The notes below the pieces were generated by a model that made no database searches, had not been told where the DNA came from, and was given only the letters and a program-made list of their open reading frames with translations. The translations under genes and the position numbers were made by a program. Positions 1 to 10,618 of a DNA stretch of 64,000 nucleotides are shown one piece after another. Source of the DNA: Eleusine coracana subsp. coracana (Eukaryota; Streptophyta; Magnoliopsida; Poales; Poaceae). The stretch's first letter is position 1; every line of letters starts with the position of its first letter. The DNA lies in assembly GCA_032690845.1 (NCBI GenBank), contig CM064417.1:33672432-33736431 (forward strand), written 5' to 3'.

Positions 1-558
1 GTTTCAAAGACCTGTGGAGAGAAAAGGCAGTGGCCTTCACACAAGCATATAGACAAACACACCAAGGACCTCATACGCATGCTGTAGGAGAACAATATTA
101 GCTTGACAAAGATTTACAGTATCCTTGGCAGTATTTTTGGATCTATGTCAAATGTTCCTACCACTAAACATTGTTTACGTGCATTGTGCCAAAGGATTAG
201 TAGGGAACATGTTGAGGATAATATAAAGAAAACATTAATGATGTTTAGCGAATTCTGTGAGACTGATCCAAGATTCCTATATAGTGTGGATGTGGATGAG
301 GATGGTCGGATAAGAACACTGATGTGGACAAACTCGAGAAGCAAGATGCAGTATGCGCACCTTGGTTATGTTGCTACTTTTGACACTACGTACAGAACAA
401 ACCTATATGACATGCCATTTGGAATATTTGTTGGACTCAATAACCACTTCCAAAGTGTTCTATTTGGTGGTGTTCTCATGACAGAAGAAACAGTTGAGTC
501 ATTTAAGTGGGTATTCAAAGAATTCATTTCTATGATGGGTGGTGTTGACGGTCGTTAA
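1..558 (+). pseudogene. FAR1/MULE-type transposase relic
   Basis: The frame starting at base 1 reads as the central part of a FAR1/FHY3-type MULE transposase. It has an N-terminal 'IDKHTKDLIRML' stretch, then a DDE-type block with 'ATFDTTYRTN' and 'GIFVGLNNHFQSVLFGG' and 'ESFKWVFKEF'. These match the transposase domain of the FAR1/FHY3/MULE superfamily. A TAG at 85-87 breaks the frame, and similarity stops abruptly at about 550 ('MMGG'), before the later catalytic residues and SWIM finger. The left end runs off the window. It could descend from a domesticated FAR1-related gene, but the nearby Ulp1-type relic makes a transposon more likely. I see no functional start codon. Confidence 0.75.
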
Positions 559-2089
559 TACCAATCTCAATCGTCAATATAGCCATAAATAAGGAAAGGC
601 TTAGCATTTCATACACTCATGTTAGCTAGGAATAATAATATTCCACTTGTCCTTGGAGAAATAAGTGCATGAAGGGATTTGATATAAAAGAGGTAAAGAA
701 ATGGAGAAGATCCGCGATTACATCCTTCCGACCAATAGGGTGAGGACATCTGGACATCACATGGATTAAATACGTGGCTGCATGTGATTCCTCGATAAAC
801 CACCGCCTTAACATTGAAGAGGACCCACCAGTTAGCCACCCTGAGAAACACAACCCGAGGGGGCCTAGATTCAGGTTGGGCGACCAGAGAGGACTTGGTC
901 GGCCGAGCTAGTCTTGAGCCCATCTCGGGCAGGCTTCCACGTGTCCCTTCCTCAGCCTATTTCTGAAGTCGGTGCATGGCAGTTCCGTGGCGGTTACTCC
1001 TCAGTACTGACTTATGGCCCCTATAAATAGAGGGGAGTGCCTTCCACTTCAACACATACCAAGAAGAATCCATTCTCTAGCATTACACTTAGTATTCAGG
1101 TCCTAATGGAGTTTAGGATAGAGGAGAGCTGTCTTGATGTCCTCGACCTAGTCTTGGAGAACTTTCAGGTTAGTTCTATTCTAGTCCTCTCTTGATACTA
1201 TCTCGGTCCATGTGTCACCCGTTGCAGGCGTGTCTTTGTGTAATGCTTAGTGAGAATGAGGGTGTGTGGTCAATGCTATAACAGTTCTACCTGTACGCAT
1301 CTATCTTATGTAATTTGCATCTTGTGTAATGATTTGTGGATATGCAGCTCCATTTATTGTGCATTATCTGTTATGCATTGGGTTAATATGTATATAGAAA
1401 ACAATGGGGTTTAGGCATGGAGCAAATAAAAAGCAATGGGGTTCAAGCGTGGAGCAATAAACATTCATTCTACATGGAATTGAGCACAGATGAAATTGAA
1501 AATAAAGAATGGATCCAACAGGTACAATACATAAGAACAGTCCCAAAAGGAAATCGAGCCATTGTTTCATTCGGACGCCATGCATTCATAGTAGTAGTGA
1601 ATCGTCATTATACAGTTCCATGCATGGATTCAACACATGAATTGCGCAACCTAGTGAAGATGTGATTGATAACATATAGGTAGTGTACCTTACACTACAC
1701 GGCAAAAGAAGAATATATTTGGTAAATGATTACAGTTGCACCACTTTGCATGTATGTCTTATGAAATTAATACAATATAGAGGTAGTTGCAAAATATTGT
1801 GCCAGTAGTAATGGGAGGATGTCAGCCAAGTAGTTTTTGTGCCATCTCAGGGTATTCACCATTGTTGCCTGCTATGCCCAGGACCTGTACAAGTAAGGAT
1901 TTATGGCTCAGTAACACATCATCCTACAATGACAGAAACAGGTTACATGATGTTTGTCAAACATGGCACAAGGCGAATCTGAGTGGGTACCTGTACCTTG
2001 GAGAATGGTACATCGAGCAATATCTTGATATTTGAACCATACAAATGCCACTGTCCTCCCTACATTTTGTTTGACTAAACCTTAAGAAA
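559..2089. other. Unassigned region, no supported gene
   Basis: I see no coding sequence I can support. Short open frames occur (for example 1417-1665) but I recognise no family in them and they lack neighbours to splice to. A TATA-like motif lies near 1021. The stretch separates the transposase relic from the minus-strand Ulp1 relic and is probably decayed transposon DNA. Confidence 0.4.
1021..1031 (+). promoter_or_regulatory. TATA-like element
   Basis: CTATAAATAGA is a good plant TATA match, followed about 30 bases on by a C/A-rich stretch that would suit a start site. No coding region I recognise follows, so it may be the promoter of a dead LTR or transposon. Confidence 0.3.
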
Positions 2090-3300
2090 CACATCATATT
2101 AACTAGAATCCAAATGATAAAGATCATATAAGAAACATAACGGGGATGTAGGGTCTAAGGCTAGATCTAGGTATACAATTGGCCAGTGTCCAACGAGTTG
2201 GGGACAGAGATCGTAGAAAGCAGTGAAACAGTCATTGATTGACTGCTTAATTACTTTAGTGAAGCATTGACGCGCTTGTTCTCGAGCTGAGGACAGGCAG
2301 GGGTCAAGTACATGGATTTTTTTCATTTTTGGAGTCAATCACGTAGGCACACCAAATGTCATCAACCAAGATTGGTATAATAACCTGTAACACAGTACCG
2401 TGTATAAGTAAAAAGTAGATGTTTACATATTGTAGCACTTATAACCCTCACCATGCAGCATCTTGGTAGTACCAATGATTCTTGAACGAATTGGTTGAAT
2501 ACCGACTACTGTTTCTCTGGCCTGAACCCACCAACAGATAGCATCTACATGCAAGCCAAAATGGCATAAGTAGTTGTGTAATAATGTGGTGGGAGCATAG
2601 TAAACATCAGGCATACCGCAAAGTCTGCTTCCATGAAATACTTCCATCGGAGGTTTCCAGAATATCCATGTACATACGTGTCAATCTGGTTTAGCCTTCG
2701 CATAATAAGATCCATCATCTGAGGGTCCATGACTGAAGAACGTGTAAAGGTCTCCTTGAGGTACATGCCACTGAACTGAATGAACTAAGGGTAGTCATGA
2801 GCAATCCAAGTCCTATAAGGGAATGAGACAGAGTTATGCATCAATAATACCATGTAAGAAGAAGGGGATAGAAAAAGTACCATAGACATGCATACTTTGC
2901 GACATCAGCTGTTGACGTGTTTGTTACCTAGATGCTCAAAAAATCAGTTGCCTCGTCTGTAGGAAGCACAGGGCATGCAGACAGCGTACTGAAAGTTTCA
3001 GCAAATCCAGGTTCAAATGATAATTTCAGTGTTTTTTCCTTAACTGTCATGCCATATAGAACCTTCCCTTCATGGTTTGGTTCCTCGCCTAGAACTGTCA
3101 TCATGCTGAGAATAGTTCCCTCGGCATTGCATTTGGTTGCTGAATTTGGAGACATTCTGTGTTGTTTCAGCTGCATAGACGTAGAACCAAATGACTGGAG
3201 TGGACGTATTGGAGACAGAGACTGAGAAATAGGTAGGAGCTTTCCATTAGGTGTTGAATATTGCTTCTCTGGAGTAGGATCAAAGCTACCTAGCTCAAAT
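2090..3300 (-). pseudogene. Ulp1-like (C48/DUF1985 type) protease relic, C-terminal piece
   Basis: Read on the minus strand, this holds the last third of a transposon-type Ulp1 cysteine protease of the kind common in grass genomes. Recognisable blocks in order are 'FELGSFDPTPEKQYSTPNGK', 'SVMDPQMMDLIMRRLNQ', 'RWKYFMEADFA', 'VIIPILVDDIWCAYVIDS' and, after a frameshift, 'MKKIHVLDPC'. The family motif around the catalytic His (usually '..HW..YVID..') reads DDIW here, so the His is absent. Frames change at least twice. Ulp1 enzymes cleave SUMO-like modifiers; this copy cannot be active. It continues from the pieces at 10037-10618 and 20683-21942, separated by retrotransposon insertions. Confidence 0.7.
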
Positions 3301-3537
3301 GGAAGTTTCTCGGGAAAAAGAAAGGTAAGACTTCTCTATGTTGTTCCATCTCTCAACATTTTAAGACAAGATATTTAGCCACCAAAAACCCTATGGCATG
3401 AGGAGTCATGGAGTAGATTTTATATATGCAAATCATGATGAGAATTACCTTAGATCTTGCTTATTCCTTGTCTTCATTCCTTACTTTGCTCGGGACGAGC
3501 AAAGCCCTAAGCGTGGGGGGGGGGGGGGGGGGGGGGG
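3301..3537 (+). repeat. Residual 3' internal segment of element A upstream of its 5' LTR
   Basis: Bases from about 3301 match 8090-8305 almost continuously, including the GTAAGACTTCTCTATG stretch, the hairpin TTTGCTCG/CGAGCAAA and the G-rich polypurine tract (23 G here, 6 G in the other copy). That region belongs inside the element, just before its 3' LTR. Finding it outside the 5' LTR implies a tandem array that lost its left unit. Confidence 0.8.
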
Positions 3538-5101
3538 TTGGTAGTCGTAAATTCCCTTTCTCGACTACCAACTTACCATAAAAAGTTGGATCTTAACTAA
3601 TAATATAATGAAAATAATCTTTGTACTGATGAGTTCCACAAGTTTTGGTGAAATATGTGGTTGTAGGTGCCACAAGGTCAAAGTATGCAAAAACATGTGA
3701 AAATACCCTGTCGGCGGATTACGGCTGTGAAACAGCTATTTCCTGACAGCCGACAGGGTCGTTAACAACCAGAATCAGCACCCGGTCAGTTCATCACCAG
3801 ATAAAATTGTCAACCGACCGGATGATAAGCTATCATCACCCGACAGGGTGAATCAAGTGTTCAATCAATTTCCGGTCATACGACAACATGACCAAGGACC
3901 ACCGACCAATTTGGAACTTCACCCCCTCACTCGGTCGACATGCAAACGCCATCGCCATGAAGCCATTTCCTAATTCCGGTCCAAAAGATTTTCAAAGGGA
4001 CAAAGGAAGGAGGTCGACACATGGCCCAACCAGGAGAGGGGAAGGACAACTAGGTCACTTGGCCAAAGGGCTGCTGCACAAAAATAGGCCGCCGCCCAGT
4101 GGACCTTGCCGCCCGGCGGACCTTGTCGCTCGGCGGGCCTTGCCGCCTGGCGAGTCAAGCTGCCCGACGGACCTTACCGCCCGTCGGGCTTGCCACCCGG
4201 CCTACCGAGCCAATGATTTTTCACCGTTTTTGGCCATCGATTTCCCACCGGCCTACAAGTACTCACCCTCCATTTATAAATATCGGAGTTTGGCCATCGG
4301 TTTAGACAATAATGGAAGAGGAGAACAACAAGGACCAGACTGTAGAAATGTATGAGAATAGGGAGTGAGAGTGAGAGGTAGAAGTCTGGGAGGGAGCCGG
4401 GAATGTCGGCTCCTTCTCCATCTTGTTCCTCAGGGATGAAGCTCCATCGAGAGTAGATTCCTCGTCCTTCCGCCGGGTAACATGTAGTTAAACTCTTGTT
4501 AAAGTAATAAAGTGAGTATTTTTATCCTTTTTATCTGTGGGATCCACATGCATAATCTTTTATTGCTTTAGAGCATTAATTTGTTATGCTTACCAATTCT
4601 AGAGCTAGTATAAAAGTCTAAGTGTAAACGTGGTGTTTAGACTTAGTTTTCCTGGGATTGCATTCGTCCCCACGGGCTGTGTGGTAGACGGCAGGTGGTG
4701 ACAACCATGTACGTCCAATATTGTAATCCACCACGTTTGGGAAGTCTCAAGCAGGGTTGTCTAGCGATAGCATACCCACTAGTACATGACGTTCATTATC
4801 GACCCTTATTAGTGGATCATTTTTGTGCCCCGAAGCAGATAAATTGAAATAGGATCTCATTAAATTAATTAGTGAGAGTTTATTACATTAGATTACCTTG
4901 CCCGAGGACCTCTTCTCTCTATAGAACCTATTCTCCTCTCAACCATTGTTGTTCGTCTCCTTTGTTCACTAGAGTTGGATTAGGATAGAGTTTCACTTCT
5001 CATTCCTCGTGGATTCGATACCTTGGAATACTCTCGGGTGAAAGCTACATCGGCATCCGTATGCTTGCGGATTTCTCTATTAGGATTAAGGATCACCAAC
5101 A
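3538..5101 (+). repeat. 5' LTR of element A
   Basis: Direct repeat of 8306-10036; both start (T)TRGTAGTCGTAA and end AGGATCACCAACA. It holds GC-rich CCGCCCGGCGG-like repeats (4085-4200) and a small hairpin GATGATA-agc-TATCATC near 3820. It lacks about 190 bp found in the other LTR (around 8940-9130). Confidence 0.85.
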
Positions 5102-5108
5102 ATATTTC

Positions 5109-5126
5109 TGGCGTCGTTGTCGGGGA
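5109..5126 (+). other. Primer binding site, tRNA-Asp type
   Basis: TGGCGTCGTTGTCGGGGA, seven bases after the LTR end, matches the complement of the plant tRNA-Asp 3' end (TGGCGCCGTTGCCGGGGA) with two C-to-T changes, the pattern expected from methylation decay. Confidence 0.75.
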
Positions 5127-5203
5127 ACGGTAGCTGACATTTATCCGAACCCAATTCTTTTTACCTTTTCTTTTTATTTTCTTCTCTTATTTTCTTTCCT
5201 TCC

Positions 5204-6352
5204 ATGAATCCCCCATCTATCCACGACTTCTTAGCCCCAAGGAGCGAACTCCTACAACCCGTACCCTCATCACTCTCAATCACAGCCCCGAGCTATGAGA
5301 TTCATCCAAATCTCATACTTCTGATTCAGAAGACACCATTTATATGAGCAGAAAATGAAAATCCATATACTCACCCACAACAGTTTGAGATTTGTTGCTC
5401 CACTTTTGCCATTGAAGGGTTTCCTCAAGAAACCATGAAATAGAAGTTGTTCCCATTTTCAGTAGGCGGGGAAGCGAAAACATGGTATTTTAACTATGTA
5501 GGTGAAGAAGATGGAGTTTGGTCCACCTTAAGAGAGTATTTTTTGCGGAAATATTTTCCTCTCTATAAGATTGTTGCTCTAAGGAAAAAAGTTATCAATT
5601 TTGAGCAACAAGACCACGAATCACTAGGAGCATCATGGGAAAGGTTCCTATCCTACACCAAAACAGAGTTATGTTTAGGTATAGAGGAGCCTATAAGGTT
5701 GTAACACTTTTTCTTTGGTCTAAGGCCCAACAGTGCAAATTATTTAAATGCCACGGCCGGAAGTGCTTTCTTTTGCGTAACACCATCAGAGGGAATGGAG
5801 ATCCTAAGTAAAATTATCCAAAATCTTGCAAATGAGTCATCCATCTCCCTAGAACCTACCAACGAAAGCACCTAAACTTCTAGCCAATCCAAAGAAATAG
5901 AAGACAAGTGTCGCCCACAAAAGGCCGAAGCTCCTATGATAGCCTCACTCCACTCACCACACCCTGATGTTGTAGAAGAAGACACACGCTTTCTCCCACC
6001 TCAATCTTTTGAACTCGACGATGAACCTTTTCCAGATTTTAGAAACACTCGTAACATGGAATGGGTGAAGAGAACCAGTGTTAATCAAGAAGAGTCTAGT
6101 GGACAGGACTACAGCGGGAAACAAGGTCCCTTCCATAGGAAAAGCATAGAAGACGTGTGGGCTGTTATCAACCATATGACCCAACTCACCCATCGCAAAA
6201 CACCTTCAGTTGCTACTAAAGAGCCAATTTTGAACCATGTGGCAAAAGTTGAGAGGAAATACCATGAGCCATTGCTTCATCGGCCAATACTACCCCAAAC
6301 CTTGAACCACATAGGCCTTGCCATTCCGCACCAATCTTCTCAAATCCCCTAA
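5204..6352 (+). pseudogene. Retrotransposon gag relic of element A
   Basis: The frame from ATG 5204 gives 'MNPPSIHDFLAPRSELL...', then 'FPFSVGGEAKTWYF', 'LREYFLRKYFP', 'ESLGASWERFLSY', the hallmark of the plant Retrotrans_gag domain (PF03732 type, Gypsy). Stops lie at 5345 (TGA), 5441 (TAG) and 5702 (TAA), with the same frame continuing as 'HFFFGLRPNSANYLNATAGS' after the last. A C-terminal portion (5936-6352) is rich in charged residues and prolines and has no recognised domain. Gag forms the particle that packages element RNA; this copy is defective. Confidence 0.75.
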
Positions 6353-8305
6353 GGATCCATGTTCTACCTAATGGAGGCACTACAAGGCTATCATCTACTA
6401 ATGGAAAAGAGGTACCAAAGCAACCAAAGGATGATCTAAAGAAGGAAAACTTTAAACAGGATCAATCCATGAAGCATGAACGATAATACAAAGTTTGGTT
6501 CATAGAAGTTTGTGAGGCTTCAAATTTAGAGTCAAAAGGGAATTCTCCCACCATGCCAAGGAATCATTCTTTAGAAGATCCACATACTCCTCACTCACAC
6601 AAAAGTTTTCCCACCACAACAAATATTTATGATGATGGTACACAAGAGGCCTACAACCGCTCTACCCTTTTTGGACATAGTAATTTCAAAAGAGCGGATG
6701 TAGATACATTTGTTTATCACAAATATTGCAAATTCCGTGGTCCTTGTCAGATGCCTTAGTTGTGCAATCATTCACACGCGTTTGGTGATGGAGGGAGCCA
6801 AATTGCCAACCCAAGCTACAAAAATGAACTAGTGCTCCCAGGGTCAAACTTATGACCTTAAATAAGTATTAACGGGAGGTAACCTGATTTGTTTCCCTTT
6901 ACTATGCTTTGTTAGCTTCTCATTTGAAACTTCAAAACAAAAATTTGCTTTGTTCCTTCTCAACAATAAAATATACTCGGCAATAATAATGGCACAACTT
7001 TGGGCTTGTTCCTTCAGGTATTTTCTTAGCTAACATCTACAGGTTAATATTGAAAGGAACAAGAGGACCAGATATGAATGAACAACAACCAATGCGGTAT
7101 TCCTCATATCACCTACCCCCTTGCTGTTTTCATGTCTTTGTATGAACTAAATTTTTTTTTGTCAAGCACGATTTATGGCAGCTAATATAAAACTTCCCTG
7201 TCATTCTTGCTTGATATATAAGGATTGTTCCTTGCATTCTTTCATCGCCCTTGGGAAATACTCATTGCATAGGAAAACCTTGTCTAAATTGTAGATAGAT
7301 GTGATATGACCTTAGAGAGCTTCACCTTTCTTGGAACCAAGTGAACTTTCTTGATTTTTTTCAAATGCTTATAAATGAGATCTCCAGATTCAATCTTCTC
7401 AATGATGAGTTTACTCCTACCAAAGCCAGATGATTATCTTAATGAAAACCTATTGCATTTGCTACTTGTAATTTCATTGAACTTTGTCAAATTGTTGTGA
7501 CCCTTGTGAGATGCTTGCTATGTGTTATTGATCAAGTTCATGTGCACACCCCAACCACTCCATATGTTGAAACTTCTACACTGGAAGTTTGCATCCATCA
7601 TCCCTATAATCCATTCATTGAATAAAATGCTCCACCATATATGTCGATCTCTCTCCAAGAATCATTTCAAAAGAGATATGGGCTACTAAAAATGAATAAA
7701 AAGAAAAATGAAAAGAAGAATCATGAATTATAAAGTAGCCCACGTTCTCAAATATAAATCAAATAGAAGAGAGAGAGAGAGAGATCACTTCAAAAGGAGC
7801 ATCCGCCATCCTTCATCCATCCATATCATAATTGTGCACATGGCTTGATCATAATTCATGACTTGTTTTCTCCTTGGATCTAGTTTTTGACTTAGTGATT
7901 TATGAAATATAGTTATGTGGCTTTAATATTCCCTACCTTGATCTCCACATAAGCCTTAGCATATAGGGAAATTTTGGTCACTGACTTAAGTGAGGAATCA
8001 AAACCACATTGAGCGATTTGAGAGCATCAATTGAGAATAACTTGTGATCTGGAGCTCTGTTTTTATTGAAAAGAGAAAACAAAATTGAAGTTTCTTGTGA
8101 AAAAGAAAGGTAAGACTTCTCTATGTTGTTCCATCTCTCAACTTTTCAAGACAAGGTATTTAGCCACCTAAAACCTTATGGCATGACGAGTCATGGAGTA
8201 GTCTTTATATATGCAAATCATGATGAGAATTACCTTAGATCTTGCTCATTCCTAGTCTTCATTTCTTACTTTGCTCGGGACGAGCAAAGCCCTAAGCGTG
8301 GGGGG
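6353..8305 (+). other. Element A internal region without pol
   Basis: I find no reverse transcriptase, integrase or protease motifs on either strand. Short open frames are unrelated to known families. The 3' end holds an 8-bp-stem hairpin (about 8272-8290) and the polypurine tract TAAGCGTGGGGGG just before the LTR. Confidence 0.6.
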
Positions 8306-10036
8306 TATTAGTAGTCGTAATTCCCTTTCTCGACTACCAACTTACCATAAAAAGGTGGATCTTAACTAATAATGTAATGAAAATAATCTTTGTACTCATG
8401 AGTTCCATAAATTTTGGTGAAATATGTGATTGTAGGTGCTACAGGGTCAAAATATGCAAAAACATGTGAAAATACCCCGTCGGCGGATCACGGTTGTGAA
8501 ACAACCGTTTCCTGACAGCCGACAGGGTCGTTAACAGCCAGAATCAGCACCCGGTCAGGTCATCACCAGGTAAAATTGTCAACCGGTCGGATGATAAGCT
8601 ATCATCACCCGACAGGGTCAATCAAGTGTTCAATTAATTTCCGGTCATACGACAACACGACCAAGGACCCCGACCGATTTGGAACTTCACCCTCACCCGA
8701 CCGACATGCAAACGCCATCGCCATGAAGCCGTTTCCTAATTCCGGTCCAAAAGATTTTCAAAGGGACAAAGGAAGGAGGTCGACACATGGCCTAACCGGG
8801 AGAAGGGAAGGACAACTAGGCCACTTGGCCAAAGGGCCGATGCACGAAAATAGGCCGCCGCTCGGCGGACCTTGCCGCCCGGCGAGTCATGCCGCCCGGC
8901 GGACCTTGCCGCCCGGCGGGCTTGCCACCCGGCCTACCGGGCCATTCGGCCCATTAAGCCTACCACCCGACCTGCCATGCCTACCGATATAGAACCAAAG
9001 GAAAACGATCAACCGACCCTCAAAACATCATTACGGTCGTCCAGAATGAGTCAGTTGGAAAATTGACCAAATCGGGTGGCCGCCGGGCCTTCCCGGCCGC
9101 CCGACCAACCCTGCCGCCCGGACTCCACGGCCGCCCGGCCAATAATTTTTCACCGTTTTTGGCCACTGACTTCCCACCGGCCTACAAGTAATTGCCCTCC
9201 ATCATTTGGGTATAAATATCAGACTTTGGCCACCGGTTTAGACAACAATTAAAGAGAAGAACAACAAGCACCATGTTGTAGAAATGTATGAGAATAGGGA
9301 GTGAGAGTGAGAGGTAGAAGTCCAGGAGGGAGCTGGGAATGTCGGCTCCTTCTCCATCTTGTGCCTCAGGGATGAAGCTCCACCGAGAGTAGATTCCTCG
9401 TCCTTCAGCCGGGTAACATGTAGTTAAACTCTTATTCAAGTAATAAAGTGAGTATTTCTATCCTTTTTATCTGTGGGATCCAGGTGCATAACCTTTTATT
9501 GCTTTATAGCATTAATTTGTTTTGATTACCAATTCTAGAGCTGGTATGAAAGTCTAAGTGTAAACACGGTGTTTAGACTTAGTTTTCCTAGGAATGCATT
9601 CGTCCCAACAGACTGTGTGGTAGGCGGCAGGTGGTGACAGCCCTATCCGTCTAGTATTGTAATCTATCACGTTCGAGAAGTCTCAAGAAGGGTTGTCCAG
9701 CGATAGAATACCCACTAGTACATGAGGTTAGTTACCGACCCTTATTAGTGGATCGTTTTTGTGCCCCGAAGCAGATAAATGAAATAGGATCTCATTAAAT
9801 TACTTAGCGGGGGTTTATTACATTAGATTACCTAGCCTGAGGACCTCTTCTCTCTATAGAACCTATTCTCCTCTCAACCATTGTTCTTACTCTCCTTTGT
9901 TCACTAGAGTTGGATTAGGATAGAGTTTCACTTCTCGTTCCTCGTGGATTCGATACCTTGGAATACTCCCGGGTGAAAGCTACCTTGGCATCCGTACTCT
10001 TGCGGATTTCTCTGTTAGGCTTTAGGATCACCAACA
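8306..10036 (+). repeat. 3' LTR of element A
   Basis: Direct repeat of 3538-5101, beginning after the polypurine tract and ending CACCAACA. Contains the same GC-rich repeat cluster (about 8855-8945, and again near 9080-9140) plus a segment missing from the 5' LTR. The minus-strand Ulp1 relic resumes immediately to the right. Confidence 0.85.
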
Positions 10037-10618
10037 GATGCAAAATTTGAAGGTGAATGCAAAATGTACTATTGTACCTTGAGATATGTCAAGAGTCTGC
10101 TTGACCGGCTGCTGATCAGGGGGGGGGGGGGGGTAACATCTACAACAAAATTTCCAAAATATTATTAAACTGGGTTGCCAAAAGATGGAAGGAAAATATT
10201 CATTGAAGGTCTTGTGCTTACTCTGTTTCATAATGTTATGCAACAAGTTGTTCTCACCAATTTTTTCTACCATCCAGTCAGCAGTCTTGGCACTCTGCTT
10301 CATGATCTCACACCTTAGGTTGTTGATGGCCTGACACTGTTTGGCAGTATATATTTTCAGCTGGTTGAAGACAGGAGAGTGTGCCTGGTTTTGTATTCAC
10401 ATGTTGGAAGTACAAAAATTAGATGATGGTACTTTGATGAGGAGGCATGATGAGTTTGAAAGAAACAAACCGGTAGAAGGTAACGAAGGTCGAGGTAGAT
10501 GTAAAAGTCGCTCGGTTGTCATGAGGGGAGTGTATCGGCGTTTAGGCACAACTGTGGTCCTGCTGGTCTTTATGGGGTAGCAAGAACATCAGGTAGTTTG
10601 ATCTGTGGAGGAAAGGTA
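10037..10618 (-). pseudogene. Ulp1-like gene relic, middle piece
   Basis: On the minus strand the frame gives 'PLMTTERLLHLPRPSLPS...', then 'NQLKIYTAKQCQAINNLRCE' and 'KTADWMVEKIGENNLLHNIM', the linker and coiled part between the N-terminal DUF1985-like domain and the C-terminal protease of transposon-borne Ulp1 genes. A stop interrupts it. A 15-G tract lies at 10119-10133. It is bounded on the right by the Copia insertion at 10619 and on the left by element A. Family assignment rests mainly on its position between the two recognisable pieces. Confidence 0.5.

Larger units (their letters stand above)
3301..10036 (+). mobile_element. Gag-only LTR retrotransposon (element A) with rearranged left end
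   Basis: Two direct LTRs (3538-5101 and 8306-10036) flank about 3.2 kb containing only decayed gag. LTRs end in ..CACCAACA, followed on the left by a primer site resembling the complement of tRNA-Asp. The 3' LTR is preceded by a G-rich polypurine tract. No reverse transcriptase, integrase or RNase H is present, so it is nonautonomous, comparable to TR-GAG or Dasheng-like elements mobilised by a Gypsy partner. The left side carries an additional 237 bp matching the element's own 3' internal end, so the left border is recombinant. No target duplication could be matched. Confidence 0.8.
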
